A stretch of 59,163 nt of DNA from Methylobacillus sp. (GCA_018607835.1 JABBAS010000027.1:64876-124038), one strand, 5' to 3'; numbered from the stretch's first letter, positions 36,858 to 45,826 are shown. A program made the numbers and translations. Notes: generated from the sequence alone by a model not told the origin.

Positions 36858-37580
36858 TCAGACCTCCAACCAATTGCGTTGCACCTCGTGCGCCTCACGG
36901 AAGCGGTCCGGGGTGCCGTCAAACACCATCGCACCCCCACCCATGACGGCAATACGGTCAGCAATACCCATGGCCATGTGTAGTTTCTGCTCCATCAACA
37001 CAATGCCTATGCCGCTGTCTCTAAGCATCCGTAAAAAGCCCGCCACTTGCCCAACCAGCTGGGGAGCCAAGCCCTCGGTGGGTTCGTCCACAATCAGTAA
37101 CCGGGGGTTGCCTAGGACACCGCGCCCCAATGCCAGCATTTGCTGCTCGCCGCCGGACAACACCCCGCCTGGCGTGTCCAATCGGGATCGAAGCACCGGG
37201 AATAGGCTCAGGACATCCTCAATTTGCCATCGGCGCACACCGGGCAATGGGGCGCCCGGGCGCTGTCCGAGTTGCAGGTTCTGCATGACGTTTAAATTCG
37301 GAAAAATGTCACGGGTCTCGGGCACGTAAGCGACCCCCAACCGTATGATTTCAAACGTATCCAAGCTCGCCAGTGACTGGTCGTCAATGGCCCGCGTGCC
37401 CTCGGTCCTGACCAAACCCACGATGGCTTTCGCCAGCGTCGATCGTCCAGAGCCGTTGCGTCCCAGCACGGCGACGAGCTCACCGGGTGCCACAGACAAG
37501 TGCACACCGCGCAACACGGGCGCTTGGTCGTAAAACGCCCAAAGCCGATCCACATGCAAGAGAGGGGTCGGGGTGCTCAT
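36858..37580 (-). CDS. LivF-type ABC ATPase (system C) with altered Walker A motif
   Basis: Cytoplasmic ATPase subunit, 240 residues, of LivF type by its YVPETRDIFPNLNVMQNL segment. The signature LSGGEQQM and Walker B LLIVDEPTEG are intact, but Walker A reads GRNGSGRST at 40-48. The invariant lysine is replaced by Arg46 (codon CGA, visible on the minus strand near 37443). Such a change usually blocks ATP hydrolysis in P-loop enzymes. The partner LivG has a normal motif, so the complex would have unequal sites if it works at all. Its start overlaps the livG stop by four bases. A sequencing error is possible but would be a single-base coincidence. Confidence 0.92.
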   Translation of the reverse strand: MSTPTPLLHVDRLWAFYDQAPVLRGVHLSVAPGELVAVLGRNGSGRSTLAKAIVGLVRTEGTRAIDDQSLASLDTFEIIRLGVAYVPETRDIFPNLNVMQNLQLGQRPGAPLPGVRRWQIEDVLSLFPVLRSRLDTPGGVLSGGEQQMLALGRGVLGNPRLLIVDEPTEGLAPQLVGQVAGFLRMLRDSGIGIVLMEQKLHMAMGIADRIAVMGGGAMVFDGTPDRFREAHEVQRNWLEV

Positions 37581-38344
37581 GGGGCTGCCTCGCCTTGCCA
37601 GGCACCCAAATAGGCCATCTGTACCTGCGGGTTGCGCCGCACGTTGTCCGGCGTGTCGCAGGCAATGAGCACGCCGCCAACCAGCACGGCAATACGGTCG
37701 GCTAATGCGAAGACCACGTCCATATCGTGCTCAATAATCCAAACGGTCTTGTCAGCGGTTAACTGCTTGATCCGTGATGCAAAAAGGGCGGTTTCCGAAC
37801 GACTCATACCCGCGGTGGGCTCATCCAACAAAATCACGGGTGCATCGCCCGCCAGCGTCATCCCCAACTCCAATGCCCGTTGATCTGCGTAACTTAAGGT
37901 GCCCGCTGGTTGCGCTTGCTTAGGCGTCAAGCGCAGCGTCTCCAATAGGGTGGTCAGGTGCGGGTCTAACGTCGCCTCATCGCGCACGCGGTGCCAAAAG
38001 TTATAGCGAACGCCACGAGACCACAGCGCTGCAGTGCGCAAGTTCTCTGCCACCGACAAGCTGGAAAAAATGCGACTCACTTGAAAGCTTCTGGCCAAGC
38101 CCAGTCGGTTGATCTCGAAGGGGCTGAGTCCGACCAGCGATTGCTGACCCAACCGCACCTCGCCAACCCGGATAGGGTGGGCGCCAGAAATTAAATTGAA
38201 TAGGGTCGACTTCCCTGCCCCGTTGGGACCGATGATCGCCAACGTCTCCCCCGGAATAGTGACCAAATTGACGTCAGACAGCACCTGCGTTTCGCCAAAG
38301 GCGTGGCTCACACCGATACACCGTAAACCCAGATGCGGCTTCAT
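37577..38344 (-). CDS. LivG-type ABC ATPase (system C)
   Basis: Cytoplasmic ATPase subunit, 255 residues. Intact Walker A GPNGAGKST at 39-47, LivG-type signature LSYADQRALELGM and Walker B VILLDEPTAGMS. It overlaps livM upstream and livF downstream by four bases each (ATGA), so the three are translationally coupled. Together with LivF, LivH and LivM it makes a Liv-type importer core that lacks its own binding protein gene. Confidence 0.94.
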   Translation of the reverse strand: MKPHLGLRCIGVSHAFGETQVLSDVNLVTIPGETLAIIGPNGAGKSTLFNLISGAHPIRVGEVRLGQQSLVGLSPFEINRLGLARSFQVSRIFSSLSVAENLRTAALWSRGVRYNFWHRVRDEATLDPHLTTLLETLRLTPKQAQPAGTLSYADQRALELGMTLAGDAPVILLDEPTAGMSRSETALFASRIKQLTADKTVWIIEHDMDVVFALADRIAVLVGGVLIACDTPDNVRRNPQVQMAYLGAWQGEAAP

Positions 38345-39642
38345 AGTTGACCGCCCTGATCCGGTCGTGCGGCAGCAGACGGTGCGGTCTGACTGCCCTG
38401 GTCACCAAGTAGCCCTAGCCCTGCCCAAGCCCGTCGACACAGCCAAAACAGCACCGGCGTGCAGCAAATAAATAACCACCAATTAGCCGCTTGAGCAATA
38501 TCCAAGGACACGCCGAGCCGCACCATAGTCGTCGCGACCCCCCCGTCTCTCACCAAGGCGTGGTGATACAGCATCTCAATCAGCATGATGGTGCCCAAGG
38601 TCGGTGGTAGCGCGGCACACACCCCAAGCCCAGCGCGCACAACGAACCACCACCCCTCACGCACGCGGATCTGCCACCAACGCGTGACACCACCCGATAA
38701 ACCGCCTGGCACGAACATCACGACGATGACGAAAAGCAAGCCCAGATACAGCAGCCACCCCGGGGTTAATTCAGACAACCACACCAGTCCCGCTACCATG
38801 AGCACCCCGCCAATGACTGGGCCGTAAAACAAGCTACTGCCGCCAATAAACGTGAACAACAGGTAGGCACCCGAACGTTGCAGACTAAACACATCGGAGC
38901 TGATGAACTCGAAGTTCAGCGCCGACAAGCCGCCGGCAACCCCCGCAAAAAAACCGGCCGTGATGAAGGCCGCGTAGCGGATCACCCTCGGGTTAAAGCC
39001 CAGGTAAGCAACGCGCGTCGCGTCATCACGGCTCGCGTTCAACAGCAAACCCAATGGCGTTCGCGTGAAGGCGATCAGCAACCACGCACCCCCCAAGAGG
39101 TACACCGCAATCAAGCCATAGAGTTGTATCTGTGGTCCCAGTGAAAAGGGGCCTACGGCTTGTGTCATGAGCCGATTAACACTGATGCCTGCTTCTCCGC
39201 CAAAGACCTCGGGCACCATGAAAGAGGCCGCCCACACCAACTCACCCAGACCCAAGGTGATCATGGCGAAGGGAGTCGATGCGCGCCCCGTGCTAAGCCA
39301 ACCCAGCAACGCGGCTAAGGTTGCCGCGCCCAAACCACCCATAACGGGCAAGAGCACTAACCACGCAGCCGACCACGTATGTGCGCCCTCGGTAGCCAAC
39401 ACCAGGGCATGAACAACAACGTACCCGCCGCTCCCGGTGAAGATGGCATGCCCAAAACTCAATAAACCGCCTTGACCCAGCAGCAACTGATAACTCAGAC
39501 ACGCCAAGATCGCGATGCCCATTTGGCTCAGTAGGCTTAAGGCGTAGGCACCGGGAAATGCCAGCGGTAGCGCCACCAATATCAGCGCGAACAGACACCA
39601 AAACATGACACCGTAGCGGGCTTGAATCGGTGGTGTATTCAT
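38341..39642 (-). CDS. LivM-type ABC permease (system C) with long C-terminal extension
   Basis: Inner-membrane permease, about 433 residues. The LivM signature GQGGLLSFGHAIFTGSGGY lies near 58-76 and TFIGGSSLFYGPVIGGVLM near 270. Typical LivM proteins end soon after the PGGLSG segment (about 313-318), but here about 115 further residues follow. They include two more hydrophobic stretches (around 335-360 and 385-405) and a polar Gln/Ala/Pro tail. The ATG at 39642 lies 4 bases after the livH stop; an in-frame upstream start overlaps livH and is rejected. The extension could be an extra membrane pair that binds an unknown partner. Confidence 0.88.
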   Translation of the reverse strand: MNTPPIQARYGVMFWCLFALILVALPLAFPGAYALSLLSQMGIAILACLSYQLLLGQGGLLSFGHAIFTGSGGYVVVHALVLATEGAHTWSAAWLVLLPVMGGLGAATLAALLGWLSTGRASTPFAMITLGLGELVWAASFMVPEVFGGEAGISVNRLMTQAVGPFSLGPQIQLYGLIAVYLLGGAWLLIAFTRTPLGLLLNASRDDATRVAYLGFNPRVIRYAAFITAGFFAGVAGGLSALNFEFISSDVFSLQRSGAYLLFTFIGGSSLFYGPVIGGVLMVAGLVWLSELTPGWLLYLGLLFVIVVMFVPGGLSGGVTRWWQIRVREGWWFVVRAGLGVCAALPPTLGTIMLIEMLYHHALVRDGGVATTMVRLGVSLDIAQAANWWLFICCTPVLFWLCRRAWAGLGLLGDQGSQTAPSAAARPDQGGQL

Positions 39643-39646
39643 GCGA

Positions 39647-40612
39647 TTACCCGGCCCGCCGCCCCATGAGACCCATAGGACGAAGCACCAAAAACACCAC
39701 CAACACCACGTAAGGCAGCAAGGGCGCGAGCGCACTCATGGGCGTCTGCCACAAACGGGCCGTCAAGGCGACGGGGGGACTCTCGGTGTTCAGGTTGAGC
39801 AGCGCTTGAAGCTGTTGCGCAAGGTCTGCGAACGAGGTATCGACCGCCACGGTCAAGGTCTGTAAAACCCCCACCAGCAAAGCACCCCAAAAAGCCCCCC
39901 ATAGCGAACCTAGCCCGCCCACAATGACGACGACAAAAATGATGTTGCCTATGGCCATCGCCATCTGCGGATCGGTAACAAACGCCGCGCCGCCAATCAC
40001 GCCGGCGAGGCCGGCCAATGCGGCGCCGCCAGCGAACACACTCATAAAGATTCGGGGGACGTCATGTCCCAGCGCACGTGCCATGTCCGGGTGTGTCAAT
40101 GCCGCCTGAATCACGAGACCGACGCGTGAGCGCGTCAAGCCCAGCCAAATGGCCAAAAACATCGCACACGCCACCACAATCATAAAAAACCGATAAACGG
40201 AAAAGGGGTAGCCGTAGACATGCAACAAGGTGCCGTCCAGCACGTCGGGAATGCGCACATCAACGGCGGCGCGCCCCCAGATGAGTTGCACCAACTCGAT
40301 GATGAGATAGGACAAACCAAAGGTCAGTAACAGTTCGGCAACATGACCGCGGGCGTGCACCCGACGCAGCAAGTGACGCTCAACCAAGGCGCCCAGGCCA
40401 CCCACCGCAATGGGGGCCAGCAGCAGCGACGGGAAAAAGCCGAGCAAGGCGCTGATGCTGTAGCCGAAGTAGGCTCCCAGCATGTAGAAACCGGCGTGGG
40501 CAAAATTAAGCACGCCCATGAGGCTGAGCACCAACGTCAGGCCTGCACTGAGCATGAAGAGCAGCAGCCCATAGCTCAGACCGTTCAACAAAGAGATAAC
40601 GAGTAATTCCAT
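39647..40612 (-). CDS. LivH-type ABC permease (system C)
   Basis: Inner-membrane permease, 321 residues, with LivH signature GVLNFAHAGFYMLGAYFGYS near 34-53 and IVGGLGSLWGAFWGALLVG near 236-254. It is close in sequence to the system A LivH (for example GLLLFMLSxGLTL, LLAPI and ELVQLIWG are shared). The ATG at 40612 begins MELLVISLLNGL, matching family starts; no clear ribosome binding site is visible. It is the first gene of the Liv C unit and follows the terminator of the acyl-CoA ligase gene. Confidence 0.92.
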   Translation of the reverse strand: MELLVISLLNGLSYGLLLFMLSAGLTLVLSLMGVLNFAHAGFYMLGAYFGYSISALLGFFPSLLLAPIAVGGLGALVERHLLRRVHARGHVAELLLTFGLSYLIIELVQLIWGRAAVDVRIPDVLDGTLLHVYGYPFSVYRFFMIVVACAMFLAIWLGLTRSRVGLVIQAALTHPDMARALGHDVPRIFMSVFAGGAALAGLAGVIGGAAFVTDPQMAMAIGNIIFVVVIVGGLGSLWGAFWGALLVGVLQTLTVAVDTSFADLAQQLQALLNLNTESPPVALTARLWQTPMSALAPLLPYVVLVVFLVLRPMGLMGRRAG

Positions 40613-40711
40613 TGGAGCCAAGGTCACCAAGAGTAGGCCAGAGCAACCATGTTACAGCCTGTGCGGCGAACCCCGTCGCTAGCTCGTCGTGATGTTGTCG
40701 TGATCCCGCGC

Positions 40712-40741
40712 AAAAAAGCCGCGCACGTTGCCCTGCGCGGC
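40712..40741 (-). terminator. Intrinsic terminator after the acyl-CoA ligase gene
   Basis: A perfect eight-base stem GCCGCGCA/TGCGCGGC around an eight-base loop. Read leftward it is followed by six T. It lies about 23 bases past the ligase stop and separates that gene from the Liv C unit. Confidence 0.88.
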
Positions 40742-40763
40742 GTCTCGAAGGCTTTAGCCGCGC

Positions 40764-42386
40764 TTACGCGTCGGGTAACCGGTAGTCTTTGAGTTGCTCA
40801 CGCAAGACCATTTTTTGCATTTTTCCTGTCGCACCCAACGGAATCGCATCCACGAACACCACATCATCTGGCACCTGCCACTTGGCGATCTTCCCTTCGA
40901 AGCAAGCCAAAATGGCTTCGCGAGTGGGGCTGGAATCGGGCTTTTTCACCACCGCGATGATCGGACGCTCATCCCACTTAGGGTGATACACCCCAATGCA
41001 GGCGGCCATCAAAACATCCGGGTGCGCCATGGCGATGTTCTCGACATCGATAGAGCTAATCCACTCGCCCCCCGACTTGATCACATCTTTAGAACGATCG
41101 GTAATTTGCATAAAGCCCTGCGGGTCAATCGTCGCGACATCACCCGTGGGGAACCAACCGTCGACCAAGGGGCTGTCGCCCTCTGGGTTGTAGTAGTCAG
41201 ACAAAATCCAAGGTCCACGCACCAACAAATCGCCATAGGCCTTGCCATCCCAAGGAAGTTCTTTGCCATCGGCATCGACAATTTTCATGTCCACACCGAA
41301 CACCGCGCGCCCCTGCTTCAGCAACTGGGTGCGTTGTGCATCGGCATCGCCATGCTGGCTCTTGAGTACGCCGACCGTTCCCAGTGGGGACATTTCGGTC
41401 ATGCCCCAAGCATGTAGCACCTGAACGCCTAGGTCGTTGACAAACCGGTCATACATCGCTGGCGGACAAGCGGATCCCCCGATCACAGTGCGCTTTAGGT
41501 TGTTGAAACGCAGGCCTTCCTTGTCCATGTGCGCCAGCAACATTTGCCACACCGTTGGCACACCGGCCGCCATGGTGACCCCCTCGCCCTCGATCAAGTT
41601 ATAGATCGACGCGCCGTCCATCGCGGGACCCGGAAATACCAGCTTGGAACCAACCGCCGCTGCGGCATAAGGAATCCCCCAGGCGTTCACGTGGAACATG
41701 GGGACGACGGGCAACACCGCATCCATTGCCCCCAGGTTGAGGCAATCCGGAAAAGCCGATGCCATGGCGTGAAGGCTTGTAGAGCGGTGGCTGTACATCA
41801 CCCCTTTAGGGTTGCCCGTGGTCCCACTGGTGTAGCACAAGCTCGACGCGCTGTCCTCATCGAACTCAGGCCATGTATAGGTGGACGACTCTGTCGACAA
41901 CAGCGCTTCGTAGGCATACAGGTTGGGGATAGCGGTGTCTGCTGGCAGTTTGTCAGCGTCGCAGTAGGCGACCCAGTGGGTCACGCTCGGACACTGCGCG
42001 TGTACTGCTTGAATCAACGGCAAGAACGTCATGTCAAAGCAAACCACGGCGTCTTCCGCGTGGTTAATAATCCAAGCCAATTGCGCCGGCACCAAGCGGG
42101 GGTTCAGCGTGTGCAACACCCGCTGGCTGCCGCTGACGCCGAAATACGTTTCTAAATGTCGATAGCCATTCCAAGCCAGGGTCGCAACCCGCTCTCCAGC
42201 CGCGACGCCCAGCCGATCAAGGGCATTCGCTACCTGGCGCGACCGTCCGGCGATTCCGGACCAATTCGTGCGGTGAATGTCCCCCTCGACACGTCGCGAG
42301 ACAATTTCGGTCTCGCCGTGATAACGGTCTGCATGGTCAATCAGACGATGCAATAAAAGAGACTGGGCCTGCATAATTCCGCGCAT
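40764..42386 (-). CDS. AMP-dependent acyl-CoA ligase (medium/long-chain type)
   Basis: Adenylating enzyme, 540 residues, that activates a carboxylic acid to its CoA ester via acyl-AMP. The P-loop-like motif [18 protein letters not shown] is at about 188-205, the ATP motif [16 protein letters not shown] near 413 and the hinge [13 protein letters not shown] near 431. The C-terminal catalytic Lys is in GATGKMQKM near 525. GAGGA precedes the ATG at 42386. It is transcribed as a separate unit just upstream of the Liv C and beta-oxidation genes, and would feed that pathway. Chain length or aromaticity of the substrate is not decided by sequence alone. Confidence 0.92.
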   Translation of the reverse strand: MRGIMQAQSLLLHRLIDHADRYHGETEIVSRRVEGDIHRTNWSGIAGRSRQVANALDRLGVAAGERVATLAWNGYRHLETYFGVSGSQRVLHTLNPRLVPAQLAWIINHAEDAVVCFDMTFLPLIQAVHAQCPSVTHWVAYCDADKLPADTAIPNLYAYEALLSTESSTYTWPEFDEDSASSLCYTSGTTGNPKGVMYSHRSTSLHAMASAFPDCLNLGAMDAVLPVVPMFHVNAWGIPYAAAAVGSKLVFPGPAMDGASIYNLIEGEGVTMAAGVPTVWQMLLAHMDKEGLRFNNLKRTVIGGSACPPAMYDRFVNDLGVQVLHAWGMTEMSPLGTVGVLKSQHGDADAQRTQLLKQGRAVFGVDMKIVDADGKELPWDGKAYGDLLVRGPWILSDYYNPEGDSPLVDGWFPTGDVATIDPQGFMQITDRSKDVIKSGGEWISSIDVENIAMAHPDVLMAACIGVYHPKWDERPIIAVVKKPDSSPTREAILACFEGKIAKWQVPDDVVFVDAIPLGATGKMQKMVLREQLKDYRLPDA

Positions 42387-42530
42387 AGCTATTTTTCCTC
42401 AGTAGATGACGTAGCTCAGATGCTAACGCGAATTAGGCGCGTTTTTGATAACCCTGAGCCTATGCAAAACCCTAGGTCTAGCAGGGTGAGCCCTTCTGCA
42501 AGCGGTTCAAAGCGCGGCGACAATAGGGGT

Positions 42531-44030
42531 ATGAACGCTGCCCACCCCGTGACGACACTCCCCGCTTTGTTACCCATAGGCTTGGCCGAACTGGGCTCGG
42601 AGTACGCTGTGCCGACGCCCGCAACGCCCCTACACAACCTGCACTGGGGCGCCATTAATGACCGCTATGCCGCGACCATGGGCCTGACACCGACGCACTT
42701 TGACGATGCGCTTCTCGGGGTGTTGGGCGGGAACGCGCTATGGCCAAACGCACCCGCATCGGTGGCGACGGTTTACAGCGGGCACCAATTTGGCGTGTGG
42801 GCAGGGCAACTCGGCGACGGCCGCGCGCTGCACCTAGGCCAGTACCCACAAGCGATGGGCGGTTTAGAGATACAACTTAAAGGCGCGGGTCCCACACCCT
42901 TCTCTCGTATGGGCGATGGGCGCGCGGTGTTGCGTAGCAGCATTCGCGAATACCTCTGCAGCGAGGCGATGCACGGGTTGGGTATCCCGACCTCGCGCGC
43001 CTTGGCTCTGGTGGGTGCCTCCACGCCGGTGCGTCGGGAAAGTTTGGAAACAGCCGCTGTGGTCACCCGTGTGGCGCCCTCTTTTTTGCGCTTTGGACAC
43101 TTTGAGCATTTCGCCCACCACGGTAAACCAGAGCAACTGCGCGCGCTGTTCCACGACACCGTACAGCGGTATTTCCCAGCGCTTACGACCTTGGATGAGC
43201 AAGAAAAAATTGTTGCCTGGGTCAAAGCCGTCGCCGACCGAACAGCAAGCCTGATGGCGCTGTGGCAGTCGGTGGGTTTTTGCCATGGGGTCATGAACAC
43301 CGACAACATGAGCGTTTTGGGCCTCACCATCGATTACGGCCCCTTTCAATTCCTAGACAGCTATATACCCAACCATATCTGCAACCACTCTGACGGTCAG
43401 GGGCGATACGCGTTCAATCAACAACCGCAAGTAGGCTACTGGAACTGCCATGCATTGGCGCAGGCAATGGCTGTTTTACTGGACAACACAGCCGACCTCG
43501 CTGCCGCGCTTAGCAGCTATCCCGACACCTTTACGGCCGCCTATACCGATGCACTCAGGGCGAAGCTTGGTTTAACCGACGCGGCGCCTGGCGACGGCGA
43601 GTTGATTAATGACTGGATGTCCTTGCTGGCGCAGGACCAGGTTGATCACACCATTGCGTGGCGTGCGCTCAGTGACGCCGTCATGGAACAACCCGGCGCG
43701 GAGCAGGTGCCGGAGCGCCTCACACGCTGGTTCATTCAGCGCGATGCCTTGACGGCCTGGTGGTCTCGGTTTACCCAGCGCGCAGCGATGCAACCGATGG
43801 ATGACCTGCAAAGCCAAGGCACACGCATGCTCGCCCGTAATCCGAAATTTGTACTGCGTAACCATCTCGCGCAAGCAGCCATCACAGAAGCTGAAGGCGG
43901 GAACTTTGCCATGGTGAACGACCTGAAGCGGGTACTGGATACGCCGTTTGATGCCCATGATGCCCATGCCGCTTGGGCCGACCTCCCCCCCGACTGGGCC
44001 AAATCGATCGCAATCAGTTGCTCGAGTTAG
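42531..44030 (+). CDS. selO: Protein adenylyltransferase SelO (YdiU family)
   Basis: Pseudokinase-fold enzyme that transfers AMP to protein hydroxyls, about 499 residues from ATG 42531. Nucleotide-site segments are LKGAGPTPFSRMGDGRAVLRSS and the catalytic-loop region HGVMNTDNMSVLGLTIDYGPF. The protein ends in CSS, where some eukaryotic homologues have selenocysteine. The start is uncertain: ATGs at 42420 and 42462 are also in frame, none has a good ribosome binding site, and family homology begins near LLPIGLAELG. Divergent from the acyl-CoA ligase. SelO is linked to redox stress response. Confidence 0.92.
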   Translation: MNAAHPVTTLPALLPIGLAELGSEYAVPTPATPLHNLHWGAINDRYAATMGLTPTHFDDALLGVLGGNALWPNAPASVATVYSGHQFGVWAGQLGDGRALHLGQYPQAMGGLEIQLKGAGPTPFSRMGDGRAVLRSSIREYLCSEAMHGLGIPTSRALALVGASTPVRRESLETAAVVTRVAPSFLRFGHFEHFAHHGKPEQLRALFHDTVQRYFPALTTLDEQEKIVAWVKAVADRTASLMALWQSVGFCHGVMNTDNMSVLGLTIDYGPFQFLDSYIPNHICNHSDGQGRYAFNQQPQVGYWNCHALAQAMAVLLDNTADLAAALSSYPDTFTAAYTDALRAKLGLTDAAPGDGELINDWMSLLAQDQVDHTIAWRALSDAVMEQPGAEQVPERLTRWFIQRDALTAWWSRFTQRAAMQPMDDLQSQGTRMLARNPKFVLRNHLAQAAITEAEGGNFAMVNDLKRVLDTPFDAHDAHAAWADLPPDWAKSIAISCSS

Positions 44031-44084
44031 ACCACCACCCATCCCCGCATCAGCCCCTACAAAATAACGCCATGACGAAGTGGC

Positions 44085-44090
44085 GATAAT
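44085..44090 (+). promoter_or_regulatory. Candidate -10 element for yciB, implying a leaderless transcript
   Basis: GATAAT within GTGGCGATAAT lies only five bases before the yciB ATG. No Shine-Dalgarno sequence is present, so transcription would begin at or next to the A of the ATG. A good -35 element is not visible. The same GCGATAAT-N5-ATG layout precedes map. Confidence 0.35.
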
Positions 44091-44095
44091 GACGC

Positions 44096-44677
44096 ATGCG
44101 ACTTTTAATTGATTTCTTTCCCATCGCCTTTTTTGTCATTGCGTACCGCATGGCAGATATCTACACCGCTACGGGTGTGCTGATGGCCTCCACGGTGCTA
44201 CAAACAGCCGTTCTTTACGCCATGGAAAAAAAGGTGGCAACGGTTCAAAAGGCCACCCTCGCCTTGATCCTCATTTTTGGGGGCCTCACCTTGAGCCTGC
44301 ACGATGAGCGGTTTATTCAGTGGAAGCCCACCGTGCTCTACAGCGCGCTAGCACTTGTTCTGTTGGTCGCCTTGACCCTATTCAAACGCAACTTGCTGCG
44401 CATGATGCTCGGAGCGCAATTGAAACTACCAGCGGGCGTCTGGGATCGCCTCTGCTTGGTCTGGGCCGTCTATTTCTTAGCGATGGGCGCGCTAAACGCC
44501 TTCGTCGCCACCTATTACACGCTGGACCAGTGGGTGGACTTTAAAATTTGGGGGTACGCCTTCCCGGTGGTCTTCATCATTGGTCAGGGCCTGTACGTGG
44601 CGAAGTACCTCAAAGACAGCGACAAAGATAACGACAAAGACGGCGACAACAATCAAAACAGCGGAGAAACACCATGA
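44096..44677 (+). CDS. yciB: Septation protein A / inner membrane protein YciB
   Basis: Integral membrane protein of the YciB/IspZ family, 193 residues, linked to cell envelope and division. It opens with MRLLIDFFPIAFFVIAYR and has about five hydrophobic segments; IFGGLTLSLHDERFIQWKPT near 60-79 is the family signature. After residue 168 there is an acidic, Asp/Lys/Asn-rich tail (KDSDKDNDKDGDNNQN), longer than in most homologues. The tail DNA also contains the ribosome binding site for bolA, which starts in a four-base ATGA overlap. Confidence 0.92.
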   Translation: MRLLIDFFPIAFFVIAYRMADIYTATGVLMASTVLQTAVLYAMEKKVATVQKATLALILIFGGLTLSLHDERFIQWKPTVLYSALALVLLVALTLFKRNLLRMMLGAQLKLPAGVWDRLCLVWAVYFLAMGALNAFVATYYTLDQWVDFKIWGYAFPVVFIIGQGLYVAKYLKDSDKDNDKDGDNNQNSGETP

Positions 44678-44958
44678 ATACCCCCGCGCTAACCTGCACC
44701 ACAGCCACCATTGAGGCCTTGCTTGGCGAGGCCCTTGAGCCAACCACGCTGGAAGTCATTGATGAAAGTGCCGACCACATCGGGCACGCCGGATCGAACG
44801 GCCAAGGGTTTGGCACCCATTTCCGTATCCGCGTCGCCAGTCCTAAATTCGCGGGTACCAGCCGCGTCGCCCAGCATCGCCTTGTGTATGATCCTCTTCA
44901 GCCGTTGATGGCTATCGGTCTGCATGCCATTGCTATCGAGGTATTGCCCACCCCTTAA
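44674..44958 (+). CDS. bolA: BolA family protein
   Basis: Cytosolic 94-residue protein of the BolA family, which with monothiol glutaredoxins handles [2Fe-2S] clusters. Typical segments are DESADHIGHAG near 30-40, FRIRVASPKFAGTSRVAQHRL-type core near 50-70 and GLHAIAIEV near 82. The ATG follows GGAG at good spacing and overlaps yciB by four bases. The parvulin gene follows 43 bases later. Confidence 0.94.
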   Translation: MNTPALTCTTATIEALLGEALEPTTLEVIDESADHIGHAGSNGQGFGTHFRIRVASPKFAGTSRVAQHRLVYDPLQPLMAIGLHAIAIEVLPTP

Positions 44959-45001
44959 GGGGTTGCAAACCGTCTTCTTTCCCTCTTTATTAACCAGTCA
45001 A

Positions 45002-45796
45002 ATGAAAAAACTCCGCATCCCCGCTGCATTTGCACAGTCCGCTGTCATCTTGGCCACTGCATTCAGCAGCATGGCGATGGCCCAAAATCTGGCCATCGTG
45101 AATGGCAAACCAGTTCCATCAAGCCGTATGCAAGCCATGGAGCGGCAGTTGGCTGCAACCGGACAAACCGTTGACGACACCATTCGTACGCAACTGAAGC
45201 AAGAAATCATCAACCGCGAAGTGCTGCTGCAAGCAGCCGAAGCACGTGGTTTACAGAAGACCCAAGCCTTCGCAGATCAGATGGAGCTCGCACGTCAGAG
45301 CGTTTTGATTCGCGCGCTGTTCACAGACATTGAAAGCGAAACCCCTGTGGATGAGGCGGCGATCAAGGCCGAGTATGACCGCATCGCCAACAGCCCAGAA
45401 GCCACAGAATACCGTGCCAGCCATATATTGGTCGCCACCGAAGAGCAGGCTAATGACCTGACGGCAAAGCTGGCCGCCGGCGCTGACTTTGCGGCGATGG
45501 CCAAAGAGTTTTCTACTGACCCAGGCTCGGGTGCGCAAGGCGGTGACCTGAACTTCGCCTCCGCAAACAGCTATGTCCCCGAGTTCTCTAAAGCCATGGT
45601 TGACCTGACCGTTGGACAGACCACCAAGGCTCCGGTTAAGAGCCAATTCGGCTGGCACATCATTCGCTTGACTGACAAGCGCAAGCGCGAGTTACCGCCA
45701 CTGGCAGAGGTGCAAGAGGCGATCGGCAAGCAGTTACGAGAGAACATCTTGAGCCGCGCGCAGAACGACTTGCTCAACAAGGCAAAGATTGAGTAA
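45002..45796 (+). CDS. Periplasmic peptidyl-prolyl isomerase, parvulin (SurA/PrsA-like)
   Basis: A 264-residue periplasmic foldase. Its signal peptide runs MKKLRIPAAFAQSAVILATA, with cleavage near MAMAQN (about 26). A SurA-like N-terminal helical domain (27-125) follows, then a parvulin domain (about 135-230) with YRASHILVATEEQAN, FSTDPGSGAQGGDL and FGWHIIRL. It isomerises proline bonds and assists folding of exported proteins. The ATG at 45002 begins the signal peptide. A longer frame from 44924 overlaps bolA and is rejected. It is third in the yciB-bolA-parvulin group and is followed by a strong terminator. Confidence 0.93.
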   Translation: MKKLRIPAAFAQSAVILATAFSSMAMAQNLAIVNGKPVPSSRMQAMERQLAATGQTVDDTIRTQLKQEIINREVLLQAAEARGLQKTQAFADQMELARQSVLIRALFTDIESETPVDEAAIKAEYDRIANSPEATEYRASHILVATEEQANDLTAKLAAGADFAAMAKEFSTDPGSGAQGGDLNFASANSYVPEFSKAMVDLTVGQTTKAPVKSQFGWHIIRLTDKRKRELPPLAEVQEAIGKQLRENILSRAQNDLLNKAKIE

Positions 45797-45826
45797 GGCC
45801 CCGGTTTGAATTGTCAGGCCGCCAGC

